A stretch of 64,000 bases of DNA, taken from the NCBI GenBank assembly GCA_948567375.1, contig OX419757.1:42408001-42472000 (forward strand), in the 5' to 3' direction. Both the position numbers and the translations under genes were made by a program. The notes beneath the pieces are model-generated. The model searched no databases. It was given only the letters and a program-made list of their open reading frames with translations, and was not told where the DNA came from. Positions within the stretch are counted from its first letter, which is position 1, and each line of letters starts with the position of its first letter. The stretch comes from Lunularia cruciata. Taxonomy: Eukaryota; Streptophyta; Marchantiopsida; Lunulariales; Lunulariaceae. Positions 1 to 12,574 of this stretch are shown here, in pieces.

Positions 1-2790
1 GAGATGAATTACCCATAGGTTTACCACCAAAAAGAATAATAGATCATAAAAATTGAGATACATCCTAGAAAGATACCTCCTTATAAGGTCATATATCGAC
101 TATCACCTCAAGAGTTGGAGGAGTGTAAGGCTCAAATTGAGGATATGTTGTAGAAGGGATTTATCCAACCCAATGTATCACCATATTGGGCTCTTGTACT
201 GTTTGTGAAGAAGAAGGATAAAATAGTGTGCATGTGCATTGACTATTGGGGACTAAATCAACAAAATTTGAAGAACAAATATCCATAACCTTGCATTGAT
301 GACTTGTTTGATCAAGTCAATGGGGCAATGCACTTCACCAAACTTGATTTGCATGGCGGTTACAACCAAATCAAGATTGCGGAGGAAGACATACACAAAA
401 TGACCTTTCAAACAAGGTATGGTCACTTTGAGTACTTGGTGATGCCATTTGGCCTCACCAATGCTCCAACCACTTTCATGAGTTTGATGAATGACATATT
501 TCATCCATACTTGGATAAATCCGTTATCATTTTTCTTGATGACATCTAAGTCTACAATATGATGCTAATAGAGCACAAGCAACATCTACAAGAATTCTTC
601 CAGATTCTATGAAAAAATCAATTGTATGCCAAAATCTCAAAGTGCAAGTTTGGCAAATCTGAAGTAGACTACTTAGGTCATAGAGTAAGTGCGGAGGATA
701 TCTAAGTGTTAATAGATAAAATAGAGGTCATTCAAAAATGGAGTGCTCCAGAAGATCAAACTCAACTCAAGAGTTTCTTGGGATTGATGGGGTTTTATCA
801 TCAATTTTTCAGGGACTTCTCCAAGATTGCACAACCTCTAATAGCACTATTGGGCAAGGAGAAGAGGTGGATATGGGGAACCGTACAAGAATTAGCCTTT
901 GAGAGTTAAAGAGCCATTAATACATGCACCAATCTTGAAATGGTATGACCCAAAATGTCCAATCAAGATGGCTATAGATGCATCAAGTGTAGCAAGAGGA
1001 GCAGTCCTACAACAAGAATGGTAGGATGGATGGCACCCAATTACATATTTCTCTCATAAGTTGCTACCGGCATAATGCAAATATCACACCACCAAACAAG
1101 AAGAGCTGGCTATTGTCCTTACAACCAAGCATTGGAAGCATTATCTGGGTGAGAAGGCATTTGTGGTAGAGATGGACCACAAACCTCTAGTTTGCCTTGA
1201 GAAAAAAAAGGATCTTTCTTGTCAACAGATTTGGTGGGCATAATGGAGACAAAAATTCACATGACAATCAGATATGTGGAAGGCAAGAAGCAACTTGCAT
1301 ATGCATTCACCTGAATGTTGATGACAAACAATTTGGTGGTGGGAATCAAGATGAACCTTGAATTTTGGCCCAAGATTCTTGTTGCTACAAAAACTAATCC
1401 ACAGATTGTGGGTGCTCAATTATCCAAAGGCATCACCAACACCCAAGGACCCACCTTTTGTGATGGTAGGTTGTGGATTTCTAATGATACGGATATAAAA
1501 ACCACTATCCTAACCAAATGTCATGATTTTGCCATTGTAGGTCACGTTGGAATGGACAAGACCATGGATGTAGTCAAAAGCCATTACTATTGGTCCAAGA
1601 TGAGCAATGATGTGATAGATATGTTTGGAGTTTCCTTCTTTGTCAAAAGAATAAGGCTTCTAATCAAGCTTCCACAAGACTCCTCCAACCTCTCTCCATT
1701 CCTAAACAACATTGGGAACAAGTAAGCATAGATGTGGTTTGTGAATTGCCCAAGACCACCTCTGGGTTTGATTCCATCATAGTCTTTTTCAACCAACTTG
1801 GCAAAATGATTCATGTATGTCCTACCACCAAGGATATGATTGCCCCGCAACTAGCTCAATTGTATGTAGATGCAGTCTTTTCCCATCATGGCTTGTCTTG
1901 AGTGCTCATCATAGATAGAGGCACTCAATTCACTTGTTTGTTTTGGAGAACACTCTTTGGGTTCTTCAAAACCAAATTTGCTATGTCCATAGCTTACCAT
2001 CCACAGATAGATGGACAAATAGAGAGGGAAATTGCATTATTGAGGACATGCTTTGGGGCTTTTCTTTGGATGAGCAAGAGAGTTGGGACACCTTACTCCC
2101 ATTGGTAGAATCTACTTACGACAATTTAATGAATGCCTCCACACAAGTCACACCGTCCTTTCTCATGTATGGAGAGCATCCTTTCATACCTTCAAGCTTG
2201 ATGAAGGTCCACTTGGTGGCTACCAAGGTGGACGATGTCAACAATTTCATTTCTAGAATCCAACATGGGGTGGAGCACGCTAAGCACAAGTTGTAGATTG
2301 CCCAAAATCAGCAAAAGAAGTATGCAAATGAACACTGCAAACACATGAAGTTCAATGTGGGTGATCAAGTCTAGTTGTCAACCGCCAACCTCAAGTTACT
2401 TGGTCCTCATAAGCTTAGACTTCATTTTATTGGACCTTTCTCTATCCTTTGTTGCATTGGAGCTGTGGCCTATCACCACATATGAAGATCCACCTGATGT
2501 TTCATACTTCCTTATTATGCCAATATGCTCCCCGACTCCACACTTCTCTTCCATCCAAGAAAGTGAACCTTGTCCAACCTTGGTTGATGACACTAAGGAG
2601 TATGAAGTCAAATGCATTCTCCAAAAGCATATCCGGGGTACCCGCCATCCATGTATAGAATACCTAGTACATTGGAAAGAGTACTCCTTGTATGAGGTGA
2701 CATGGGAGCCAACAACCAACTTGACCCATGCACTAGTGTTAGTGAAATCTTTTGAGCAATAGCTTCGCAACAAGATCGTTGTGTCTTAAA
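1..2790 (+). pseudogene. Degenerate gypsy pol (RT, RNase H, integrase, chromodomain)
   Basis: Reading frames are broken by many stops and shifts, but domain order is intact. RT lies at about 120-720, with the stretch [14 protein letters not shown] and the catalytic FLDDI box near 530-545. RNase H follows at about 780-1250. The integrase finger region is at about 1320-1700 and the core at about 1740-2110, with DRGTQFT near 1915 and a decayed GQTE-type box (IDGQIERE) near 2010. The chromodomain is at about 2580-2770 (EYLVHWKEYSLYEVTWEP). A C-terminal chromodomain places it among the chromoviruses. No intact protein can be made. Confidence 0.87.
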
Positions 2791-2802
2791 AGGAGTGAGG
2801 TT

Positions 2803-3400
2803 TGTTATACCAATAGCTAGATAGATGATCTAAAGATAAAATAGTTTGGTAACATCTAGAAGTATGTTACACATGATGGAGAACATAGATTAGATAGAGG
2901 TATCACCAAAAGAGCACTTCTACTAATACAACAGAAGCCAAAATAGGACTAAACTTCAGAGGTAATTTGGAAGCCTAAACGGATGAATTAGGCCTAAAAA
3001 ATGTGCTGATTTCCGCTCCTCCCCCTAATGGAGGAAAGTCTGGCCTTCCCTCCACCATAGTTTGTCTCACCAAGAGCTTTCCAACTATACCTCACCCATG
3101 TGATTTTGAGATTCCTACAAGAAGATTCCCTAAAAGATTCCCTCTAAACAAAGCTTGTTTGACCAATCAGATGGGACCAGGACCAACATGTCACCCATCC
3201 AAGCAACTAATCTAAGGGTGAAGCTTGATGACAGCACCTATCCATGTACCTAATCCTTTTTTAGAGCTTCCTTGGAGGAGATCCTCATTGGTTATATATT
3301 AAAGAGAAGGTGCTTCTTGGAGCATTAGAGGATTGAGTGTGAAATCTGTGTTTTCTCTCTTGTATCTCTCTTGAAGAGTTCTATTGTCTTTGGATTATTA
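2803..3400 (+). repeat. 3' LTR of gypsy copy 1 (short form)
   Basis: 598 bp. It starts TGTTATACCAATAGCTAG directly after the polypurine tract and ends near TTTGGATTATTA. The start matches the other LTR heads of this family (TGTAATACCAATAGCTAG). Only one copy of the U3 head is present, unlike the approximately 750-bp LTRs elsewhere in the window. Confidence 0.85.
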
Positions 3401-3404
3401 AAGC

Positions 3405-6334
3405 ACATAGGCAAGAATTACCTCTCTATATCATAAGGACAACAACTATCTATAAAATAGAAAGATGTTTCATGGGCCTAATAAGAGAAGTCCAAAGTGC
3501 ACAACTAGATGGACAAGTCCTTAAGAAATTGAAAAATGTAGTCAATGAGTTTCAAGATGTCTTCCTAGATGACTTACCCTCAAGATTACCACCAAAAAGG
3601 AGAGTAGATCATAAAATTGAGATAATTCTTGGGAAGACACCTCTTTGTAAGGCTCCATATCATCTATCACCTCATGAGTTGAAGGAATTTAAGGCTCAAA
3701 TCAAGGGTATGCTATAGAGAGGATTTGTCCAACCCAACATATCAACATATGAGGCTTTGGTCTTGTTTGTGAACAAAAGGATTGTATTGACTATAAGGGT
3801 CTAAATCAACAAATGGCAAAGAACAAATACCCCTTACTCTGCATAGATGACATGTTCAATGAACTAAATGGGGCAAGACACTTCACCAAAATTTCTCTAT
3901 TGAGTGACTATAATAAAATCTGGATTACGGAAGAAGACTTCCACAAAACTGCTTTTCAAACAAGGTTTGGTCACTTTGAGTACCTAATGATACCGTTTGG
4001 CCTCACCAATGCACCAGCCACTTTCATGAGTTTGATGAATGACATATTTTGTCCATACTTGGATAAATCTATTATCATTTCTAGATGATATCCTTATCTA
4101 TAGTAGGACAATGATGGAATAAAAGCAGCATCTATAAGAAGTCCTCTAGATTCTATGACAAAATAAGTTGTACACCAAAATCTCAAAGTGTGAGTTTGGC
4201 AATTCCGAAGTAGACTAATTGGGGCATAGAGTAATTGCAAAAGGTATCCAAGTGTTAAAAAATAAAATAGAGGTCATTCAAAAATGGAGTGCTCCAAAGG
4301 ACCAGATTTAACTCAAGAGTTTCTATCATTGATTTGTCAAGGACTTCTTCATAGTTACACAACCTCTAACAGCATTACTTAGCAAGGGAAAGAAGTGGAT
4401 GTAAGGAACCACACAAGAATTTGCCTTTCAAGAATTGAAAAATACATTACTACATGCACAAATCTTGAAATGGTATGGCCCAAAATGGCCAATCAAGTTG
4501 GCTATAGATGCATTAGGTGTAACAATAAGAGCAATCCTACAACAAGAGTGGCATGATGGATGACACCTAATTGCATATTTCTCTTGAAAGCTATTGACAA
4601 AAAAATGCAACAAACACACCATTAAACAAGAAGAGTTGGTCATTGTGCTTACAACCAAGCATTGGAAGCACTATCCTGGCAAGAAGGCATTTGTAGTGGA
4701 CACAGACCACAAATCTTTAGTTTACCTCAAGACACAAAAAGATCTATTTTATCAATAGATTTGGTAGGTGGAGTAGAGACAAAGGTTCAACATGATGATC
4801 ATATATGTAGGAGGTAAGAAGCAACTAGTAGATGCATTTACCTAAATGCCTATTGCAAACAATTTGGTGGTAGAGTTCAAGATGAACCTTGATATTTGGC
4901 TAAAGATTTTGGCTACTAGAAAGGCTGACCCACAAATTGTAGGAGCTCAATCATCCAATGGCGTCACCAATACACAAGGACTCACTTTTTGTGATAGTAG
5001 ATTATAGATCTCAAATGACACAAACATTAGAACCACCATCCTAGCTGAATGTCATGATTCTGCCATTATAGTTCATGTTGGCATGGACAATACTTTAGAT
5101 GTAGCCAAATGCCATTACCACTGGTCCAAGATGAGCAACAATGTGGTGGAGTCATTAAAATTTGCCTACTCTATCAACAAAATAAAGCTTCTAATCAAGC
5201 CTCCACGGGACTCCTTCAACCCCTTGTTACTCCTACACAAAGTTGGGAATAGGTAAGCATGGGATCTAGTTTGTGAATTGCCCAAGACCACCTAAGGGTT
5301 TGATCTCCATCTTAATCTTTGTTGACCAACTTAGCAAAATGATTCATGTATGTCCTACCACCAAGAATGTGACTACTCCACAATTAGCGCAATTGTACTT
5401 AGATGCAATCTTTTCTCACCATGGACTGTCTCAAGTGCTAATCACTAATAGAGGCACTCAATTCACTAGTTTGTTTTGGAGAACACTGTTTGGTTTCTTC
5501 AAAACCAAATTGGCAATGTCCATGGCTTACCATCCATAGATCGATGGACAAATAGAGCGGGCTAATCACATTCTTGAAGACATGCTCTAGTGCTACACCT
5601 TAAAGGAGCAAGAAAGGTAGGACGCCTTACTCCCATTGATGGAATTTGCGTATAACAATTCAGTGAATGTATTCACATAGGCCACACCAGTCATCCTCAT
5701 GTATAGAGAGCATCCTTTCATACCTTTTGAGTTTGATAAAGATCCACCCGATGGATATCAAGGTGGATGCCATCAACACTTTTGTTTCTAGAATCCAACA
5801 AGGAGTGGAAAATGCCAAACATAGGTTGTAGATTGCCCAAAATTGACAAAAATAGTATGTAGATGCACATTGCCTGCATATGGAGTTCAATGTTGGGGAT
5901 CAAGTATGGTTGTCCATAGCTAACCTCACATAAGTTGGCCCTTACAAGCTCACACCTTGTTTTATTAAGCCTTTTCCCATTGGAGCAATGGCCTATCACC
6001 TCAAGCTACCACCACACATGAATATCCATCCAATATTCTATGTTTCCTTACTATGCAGTTATGCACTCCAAACGCCCCAATTCTCTTCCATACAAGAAAT
6101 TTGACATTGCTTGACACTCATTGATGACACGAAGGAATATGAAGTCAAATGCATTCTCCAAAAATGCATTTGTGGTACTCACCATCCACGTGTGGAATAT
6201 CTTGTACATTGGAAAGGTAAACATTGTATGAGGCAACATGGGAGCAACATAGAAGCCAAAAACCAACTTGATCAATGCACCAGTGTTAGTGAAATTTTTT
6301 GAGCAATAGCTTTGTAACAAGGACACTGTGTCTT
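3405..6334 (+). pseudogene. Degenerate gypsy pol of copy 2
   Basis: The linker region at about 3465-3720 aligns with the same region of the minus-strand copy at 39 kb (CFMGLIREVQSAQLDGQ). RT is at about 3800-4300; the [14 protein letters not shown] box is present and the catalytic region is shifted in frame near 4085. RNase H is at about 4310-4740, the integrase finger at about 4860-5170 and the integrase core at about 5270-5560 (TNRGTQFTSLFW). The chromodomain lies at about 6110-6300. There are many stops and several frameshifts, so it is inactive. Confidence 0.84.
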
Positions 6335-6349
6335 AAAAGGGGGGAGGTT

Positions 6350-7096
6350 TGTAATACCAATAGCTAGATATATTATCTCAAGGTGAAAATTGAATTGGTA
6401 ACATTTGGAAAGATGTTAGATATGATGGGCTAGATAGATTAGATAGAGATGTCACCAAAAGAGTATTTCTACTAATAGAGTAGGAGCCAAAAACAACTTG
6501 AAAATGTAATACCAATAGCTAGATATATTATCTAAAGATGAAAATTGGTTTGGTAACATTTGGAAAGATGTTATAGATAATGGATTAAGTAGATCAGATA
6601 GAGGTATCACCAAGAAAGTACTTCTACTAATAGTGCAAGAATCAAATATAGTCTGAAAACTTCAAAGCCAATTTTGGATACCTAAACGGATGAACTAGGC
6701 CTTGAAAATGTGTTGATTCCCCTTTAGAAGAAGACAAGGTTGGCCTTCCCTTCCTCCCTCCTCCCTTATTTATCTCATTGAGAGCTTTCCAATGGTACCT
6801 CATCCATGCAATTTTGAGATTCTTACAAAAGGATTCCTTCTAATCAAAGCATGTTTGACCAACCAAAAAGGACCAAAACCAACATGTCATCTATGCATGA
6901 AAATAATCTAAGGGTAGAGCTCCTTGCCAGATCACTTATCCATGTATCTAATCCAAAGGTAGAGCTTCCTTTGAAGGAATCCTCTTGCTATATAATAAAG
7001 TCAAGGTGCTCTTTTGGAGCATCAGAGTATTGAGTGTGAAGCTTGTGTTTCTTCTCCTATATTTCTCTTAGGGTCTTTTATCCTCAAAAGATTACA
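6350..7096 (+). repeat. 3' LTR of gypsy copy 2 (long form, duplicated U3 head)
   Basis: 747 bp. It starts TGTAATACCAATAGCTAG and ends CTCAAAAGATTACA. The first 155 bp are repeated in tandem, the second unit starting at 6505 with the same TGTAATACCAATAGCTAG. The same junction (GAGCCAAAAACAACTTG then a fresh LTR start) is seen in the split LTR near 22975, so the duplication predates these insertions. Confidence 0.85.
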
Positions 7097-9660
7097 TCCT
7101 CATGAGACTGATAAAGACGTTTGTCTCTGTACCAAATCCCTTATCGCACGCTCAAATGTCCTTGGTCCAATGATATTACCAAGACACCCATCATCCTCCT
7201 ATCAAATGCTCTCAAATGCAATAAGAAGATCATAGAAGGAGGAACCGTGCAAAGAATGTAGGTTGGTCTATGTGTTATATTACAGGAGAGTATACCAGGT
7301 GCCACATGTAAATCTCCTAGTAGAGTATCATCCACATGAAGAATATCCTCTACAAGAGCTATGCATGGAAGAGTGTGACAAAATCCTTGGATCCTATTGG
7401 CACTCAAAGAATATGTAGGTCATCTGTAGACATGATACACTCCTTTGGAAGTTGGAGATGAATGTAATACCATTAGCTAGACATAATATCTAGAAGTGAA
7501 ATTGGCTTGGTAATATCTTGAGGGATGTTATATATGATGATATAAGTAGATAAGAGAGAAGTGTCACCAAAACAGTACTTCCACTAATAAAGCAAAGGAA
7601 AACACCCTAAAAACTTCAAAGCCAATTTTGGAGGCCTAAACGGATGAACAAAACCTCAAAAAATGAAAATCCCCCCTTACATGGAAAAAGATATTTCCTT
7701 CTACCCTTGTTCATCCCATCAAGAGCTTTTTAGTGATAGCTCACATGTGATTTTTTAGCTCCTATAAGAAGATTCCCTAAAGATTCCCTCTAGTCAAACT
7801 TGTTTGATCAACAAAATAGGACAATGATCAGCATGTCGCCAATCCATGCAACTAATCTAAGAGTGCAGGTTGCTGATATGTCACCAATCCATGTATTTGG
7901 TCCAAGGGTGGAGCTCTCTTTGAGTAGATCCTCTTTGCTACATATTAAAGACAAGGTGCTCCTTTGGGGCATTGGAGTATTGAGGGATGAAGCCTTGGGT
8001 TTCTCTTGTGTTTTTTTCTCTTGTGTTTCTCTTGTCCTTGAGACATTATAAGGAGGAGGAATACCTAAAGGGGACTATGCTTTATACTTTAAAACCTTAG
8101 CTCTCAAGCCGACAAGATGAAGCTTGGTAGTCAAGTGGTCAAAGGCTTGTCTAATCTGATTTGTAGTGCACACAATATGTACATGATTTGCCAAGGAGTG
8201 AAAAACACAAATTGGCATGGTCAAAATAGTAGATAAGAATGCTCTATAGTGAGCTATGGTAAATAAAGATCCACCCTAAAGGATATTTCTATAGTGTACC
8301 AAAGATCAACTCCAAGATAGTGATTCCTTCTTATGAGAAACCATGCTAGTAATAAAGGGAAGAAGGAAAGTCATAAAAAGACCGCACACAAAGAATAAGA
8401 ATCGCAAATGATCCCCATGCTTCCTTAAGCTCTCTAAAGATAGATGCAAGTGAGATTTTATTAAAGGCATTCTCAACATCCACCTATAGAACAACATACT
8501 CTGGATGGATATTTAGGATTGCTATAATGTCAATAAATATAGCCTCACAACTTCCATGTGTAGCAACTACAAATTGATGTGGACTCAAGTGCTATCAAAA
8601 GTCTGAACAATGCTAAAGGACAATGGTATGGCTAATAAGACACAAAAGACCTCTCTAATAGCCATTGGTCTAATGTTTGAGTTGACTTCTCCATGGCAAG
8701 AAGTTGACTTGAACCTAACACTGACTAATTGATGTAAGAATCTCTCTCCTTGCTATTACTACATCCACATAAAATACCTCAATAAAACCAATAGAGGGAT
8801 CATATGGCTAGAAGAAATCTATAAGATGCTCATTCAATATCCTTGACCTACTAAGGAGAGACATGAGGCAATGCACAACACTTGTGCAAATACCACTCTA
8901 TCAAGATATAACAGTTACTCATGTTGATAATCTAAGACCTCTAATGGTACTCCCTCTCACAACAAGATGTAATAAGCATGAGGTAGACATAATCTCATCA
9001 ATGGAACTAACCATAGACAAAGGATGTAGGGCTCATGCTGCTCTACTATACTCATCGACTTGATCCAATATACTACTCCGTTGTAATTGGGTGGAATTTG
9101 TAGTATTTTGTGCCTAAACTTGTCTCTTATGATGTGCAAGTTGCACAAACTCCTCTTGTAGGGTAGCACAATCTTCCACTTGGAATCTGCAAAATCTATC
9201 AACCACCTCTCCCACGTGCTCCTCTCTAGTATAGCAAAGACACTATGAGAGGAAAAGGAGGATAGGAACCGTGCTAACTCATCCGATGAGATCATGAGCC
9301 AATCTATCAGGTGGTAAACAAAAAGCATGTCTAGTTGCATCATGGAATGTACGGGGAAGTCTATGGAATAGGTGTGGATAAGGAAAACTAGTCTCAAATA
9401 ACCCAAAAATATAACCTATTTGAAATGTTAATCACTCCCATGACTTGATTGGTATCTCCGAGGCGGTCAACAAAGGGATAGATAAAGCATGTATAATCTC
9501 GAGTGTCAATGATCTCGATGTGGTTGCTTGCCTCACTTGAGCATTCTAAATGGTCCAATCATAGTCCTTATGCATCTTTCCCACATGAGTCTTTACCACT
9601 TATGAGGTAAAGAATCTATGACACATCAAGCATGGTGTATCCCAGGCTGCTGTAGGTGGC
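7097..9660 (-). pseudogene. LINE-like element, copy A: zinc finger and reverse transcriptase
   Basis: Minus-strand relic, read from high to low coordinates. A C2H2 finger is readable at about 9560-9635 (C-x2-C-x11-H-x4-H: PCLMCHRFF, KTHVGKMH), broken by one stop. A linker with a long open stretch follows (8957-9406). RT begins at about 8700 and shows VDVENAFNKISL (motif A type, 8450-8485); the place of the catalytic ADD reads ANH near 8200. A solo LTR splits the RT at 7463-8050, and the thumb region continues to 7097 (HVDDTLLGDLHVAPGILS). The endonuclease part is missing because gypsy copy 2 adjoins. Homology to copy B (43.9-42.1 kb) is clear. This is a dead fragment; the exact 5' end is unknown. 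Confidence 0.75.
7463..8050 (+). repeat. Solo chromovirus LTR (short form) inside LINE copy A
   Basis: 588 bp, starting TGTAATACCATTAGCTAG and ending near CTTGAGACATTATA. No PBS, polypurine tract or coding sequence adjoins it, so it is a solo LTR left by LTR-LTR recombination. LINE copy A continues on both sides, as shown by alignment with copy B. The flanking pentamers ATGAA and AGGAG match only partly, consistent with an old insertion. Confidence 0.82.
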
Positions 9661-12552
9661 ACCACATGGAGAAGTGAAAGCATAACTAGCACAAGAATAA
9701 CTATAGTAACACAAACTACTCCTCTATGTAGCTCCTTGTACCTGCAAAACCATATGTCATTCCCATCCCACCTCACATGAGTATATGCTAACTGTAAAAA
9801 TCCTAAAAACTATAAATTTGCATATTCTTCCATTTACAAACTGAGTTCTAGTGGAACTAGAATATGAAAAGCAAGAGAATAAAACAGATTATTCTTGACC
9901 TATCACTCTCATCACCAATTAATCACTTCAAACCCTAAAAAAACCTGAATGTGTTTGTACTAGATTTTCCAAAGCTTTCAATTTAGATACCAATGAAACC
10001 AAACTTGAATTGAAAAATCAACAGAATGTACTATTTAGTCATGTGGTATAGGCTAATGTACCCTCAAAAAATTCCAAAATTTCTCCTCACATTCTCATCT
10101 TTCCTCTCTCCCTCGTTGCCACTCCTCATCTTACCAAGTGCATTACAAAGTTACTTCATCCTCATGGTACTATGAATGAATTTTTCTCTCTGGAAAATTT
10201 CACTTGCATTAGCAAACCCCATTTTTTCTTTGACAACACCTAAGAAGTTACCGTCTTTTTCCCATTTTTCTTTTCCAAAGTTTAGTTTCACACTTCTTTT
10301 CTTTCCGTTCCCGTGCCTAAGCATCATATCCGTTGCAGATTGCTGAAATGATCAGGATTTGCAGCCTGAATAAATCTATATATATATATAGTAAGAAAAA
10401 GCTGAACTCCGGAGGGTAAGTACAACAGACTGCACAGTAAAATTCTGTAAACTGTAGTACCTTTGATGCTTCTCCCGTACGATATATAAAATGGTTCTCA
10501 ACAGTTAAAGTACATGCTTGGGAGGGCATTGCTTGACTTGAAAATTCAAGGCTGCTTTTATGGTCTATTTCACGACAAAAGATGATGTACTTTACCTTAA
10601 GCTAAATTGTTGTTACTATAGTATTCTTCGTGCATGATTTAGTTTCTTCGTGGATGAAGTATAAAGCATATCACGTGCTTCTGAAGTGAAGTACTGTAGA
10701 GTGATGTTGTTCAAGCATGCATTCTCATTTGAACGTTCCATTGTACATCTACAAAACCAACATTAGTGCTTGGAACCATCTGCACAGAAAAACTGAATCA
10801 AGATGCAAGTCGAAGTTATAGGATTATTCTTGAACTTGAAGAGGTGGATCTCATATGAGCGATCGTGATGCTCAAGCCGTTCGAAGAACAAGGGATCACA
10901 CCATCGAGAATTCGATCATACGTGCAAATCGTAATCACAGTCGAGCTAAAATTTTAAACAACCATTACACGCGGCCACATAAGAAGGAGTGGTAAGAAGG
11001 AGACGGTTCATCAAATAACCCATAACCCTAGGGACTAGTAAGAACTGACCACAACGGAATAGATGTACATTTTCTGTCAGCTTGTAGCCAGAATGTCGTC
11101 TAGTTCGTTAGACATTGTAAGTTGGTCGTTGTGTATTTGAACCAGATGTATCTTTGGAGGAGTTTTATCATTACGGTCTACCTTGCATCTCGTTCTGGTT
11201 ATTTACGGTGATTTTCTTTGCTTAGGTCTTTGCCGTTCTTCCCCGGGCTTAGTGCTCCCTCTTCCTTTCTCGAACTTCTCAATGCCTTGTACTCTCTCCA
11301 TTTCCTTCGGGGTCGATTATTTGGCTCCTTTAAACATCGGCAGTACAGCAGAGTACAGTCCACTCTCAAGAAGTGCAAGGTGGGTAATGCAGTTCTCCGC
11401 AAGGACAATGAAATTTGGCAGGGAAAAGTATTTACCAGCATTAAAGTACAATAAGTTATGCTCCTCATATGACCCCCTAACGTTCACTAGATAACTCTGT
11501 GACCAAGATATTCTTCTAGTTTTTGCTAATAATAAAACTTAAACTTAAATCTGATTCGTTTTTCTTTAACACCCATATTTGCTAAATAAGTGCAACTTTG
11601 ACTAGAATTCAACTTATCCGAACCCTAAATCTGGATAACCACAACTTCTTGACAAATTACGCTTATGGATATTGTAGACAAGTACAAAACCTCCGTAACG
11701 CAATTTTGTGGCAGGAATTAAGGCATCGTGCTCGTCAATAGTAGACAATATATAACCCACAAAATCGTGGTTTTCATATCACAAGTAACGCAGTCCAACC
11801 TGTAAGAAGAATCCAATTTGTGTAAATCTTCGTGTTTTCTACGCCGTCGCCCTTTTCTCTCATTTGTGTAAAAAGACAAAGCATAAAGTAATAATAGTTC
11901 AGGGAAACAGTTACAAAATAACCGCCTGGATTGCACATAGATTGGCATCGGGAAAGAGACAAGCTTTTTTTCAACTTTGCTTGCAGTGAGAATTGTGATG
12001 CCTCACCAAATTTCTTTCCTCTCCGCTTTCAGTAGAGCTTTCGAGTTAGAGTGATGTTTCGAAAGAACTGCAATCCTTTGAATATGGCATACATCTGCAA
12101 ATAACGACAATTTGGACTTTTTCTTTTGGTTTAAGCAGTAACCTCCTGTGTTATTGACAGTTTGAGTAGACCAAAGTCCACAATAAAAAATAATGAGTTG
12201 ATTTGTGTAGATCAGGTACAGGTTTTATCATATCAACTTTGCAGGCCCTTACGTACGTTAACTAAATTATGTTTGATGTCTTTTCTTAAGAAGAACTGAC
12301 CATGAAAATGCACTCTTGAAACCACGATGAAAATTTACGCTTGTGTATGATCTATCTCCACTTAAAACGGATTCCTTCCTGAGCACTTACCATTTAAAGT
12401 AGCTTTCTTAAATAAAAATGTAACTCAAGCTTATGATAGATCTAAGTGAATCTTAGGATGTTCTTCTCAAGGATCTGCTCCTCGCCTTTTATTAGGTCTT
12501 ATCTTCCAGGAGAATATTCCAGAAGATGTGGATCTTCTACCTCACGAGATGT

Positions 12553-12574
12553 CATTGAGTAGATCTACTCAATG
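12553..12574. repeat. Perfect 22-bp palindrome
   Basis: The top strand reads CATTGAGTAGA and then TCTACTCAATG, so the two 11-bp arms are exact reverse complements with no loop. The flanks do not extend it. No gene adjoins, and its function is unknown. Confidence 0.8.

Larger units (their letters stand above)
1..3400 (+). mobile_element. Ty3/gypsy chromovirus copy 1, 5' part outside the window
   Basis: Decayed LTR retrotransposon on the plus strand. It enters the window inside pol, at the protease/RT linker, and runs through RT, RNase H, integrase and chromodomain to a purine-rich tract (2788-2800) and a 3' LTR (2803-3400). Internal parts of a second copy of the same family resume directly after its LTR, so it most likely inserted into that copy. 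Its own 5' LTR and gag would lie left of base 1. Confidence 0.88.
3401..7096 (+). mobile_element. Ty3/gypsy chromovirus copy 2, interrupted by copy 1
   Basis: Second plus-strand copy of the family. It begins at the protease/RT linker right after the LTR of copy 1 and continues through RT, RNase H, integrase and chromodomain to a polypurine tract (6335-6347) and a 747-bp 3' LTR. Its gag and 5' LTR are absent here, presumably left of copy 1 and outside the window. Sequence similar to a LINE-like element starts directly after its LTR at 7097, so this copy probably inserted into that element. Confidence 0.83.

Noticed and set aside
6350-6505. Separate solo LTR fragment nested in a second LTR
   Set aside because: The same head-to-head junction occurs in the other long LTRs, so it is an inherited U3 tandem duplication rather than a separate insertion.
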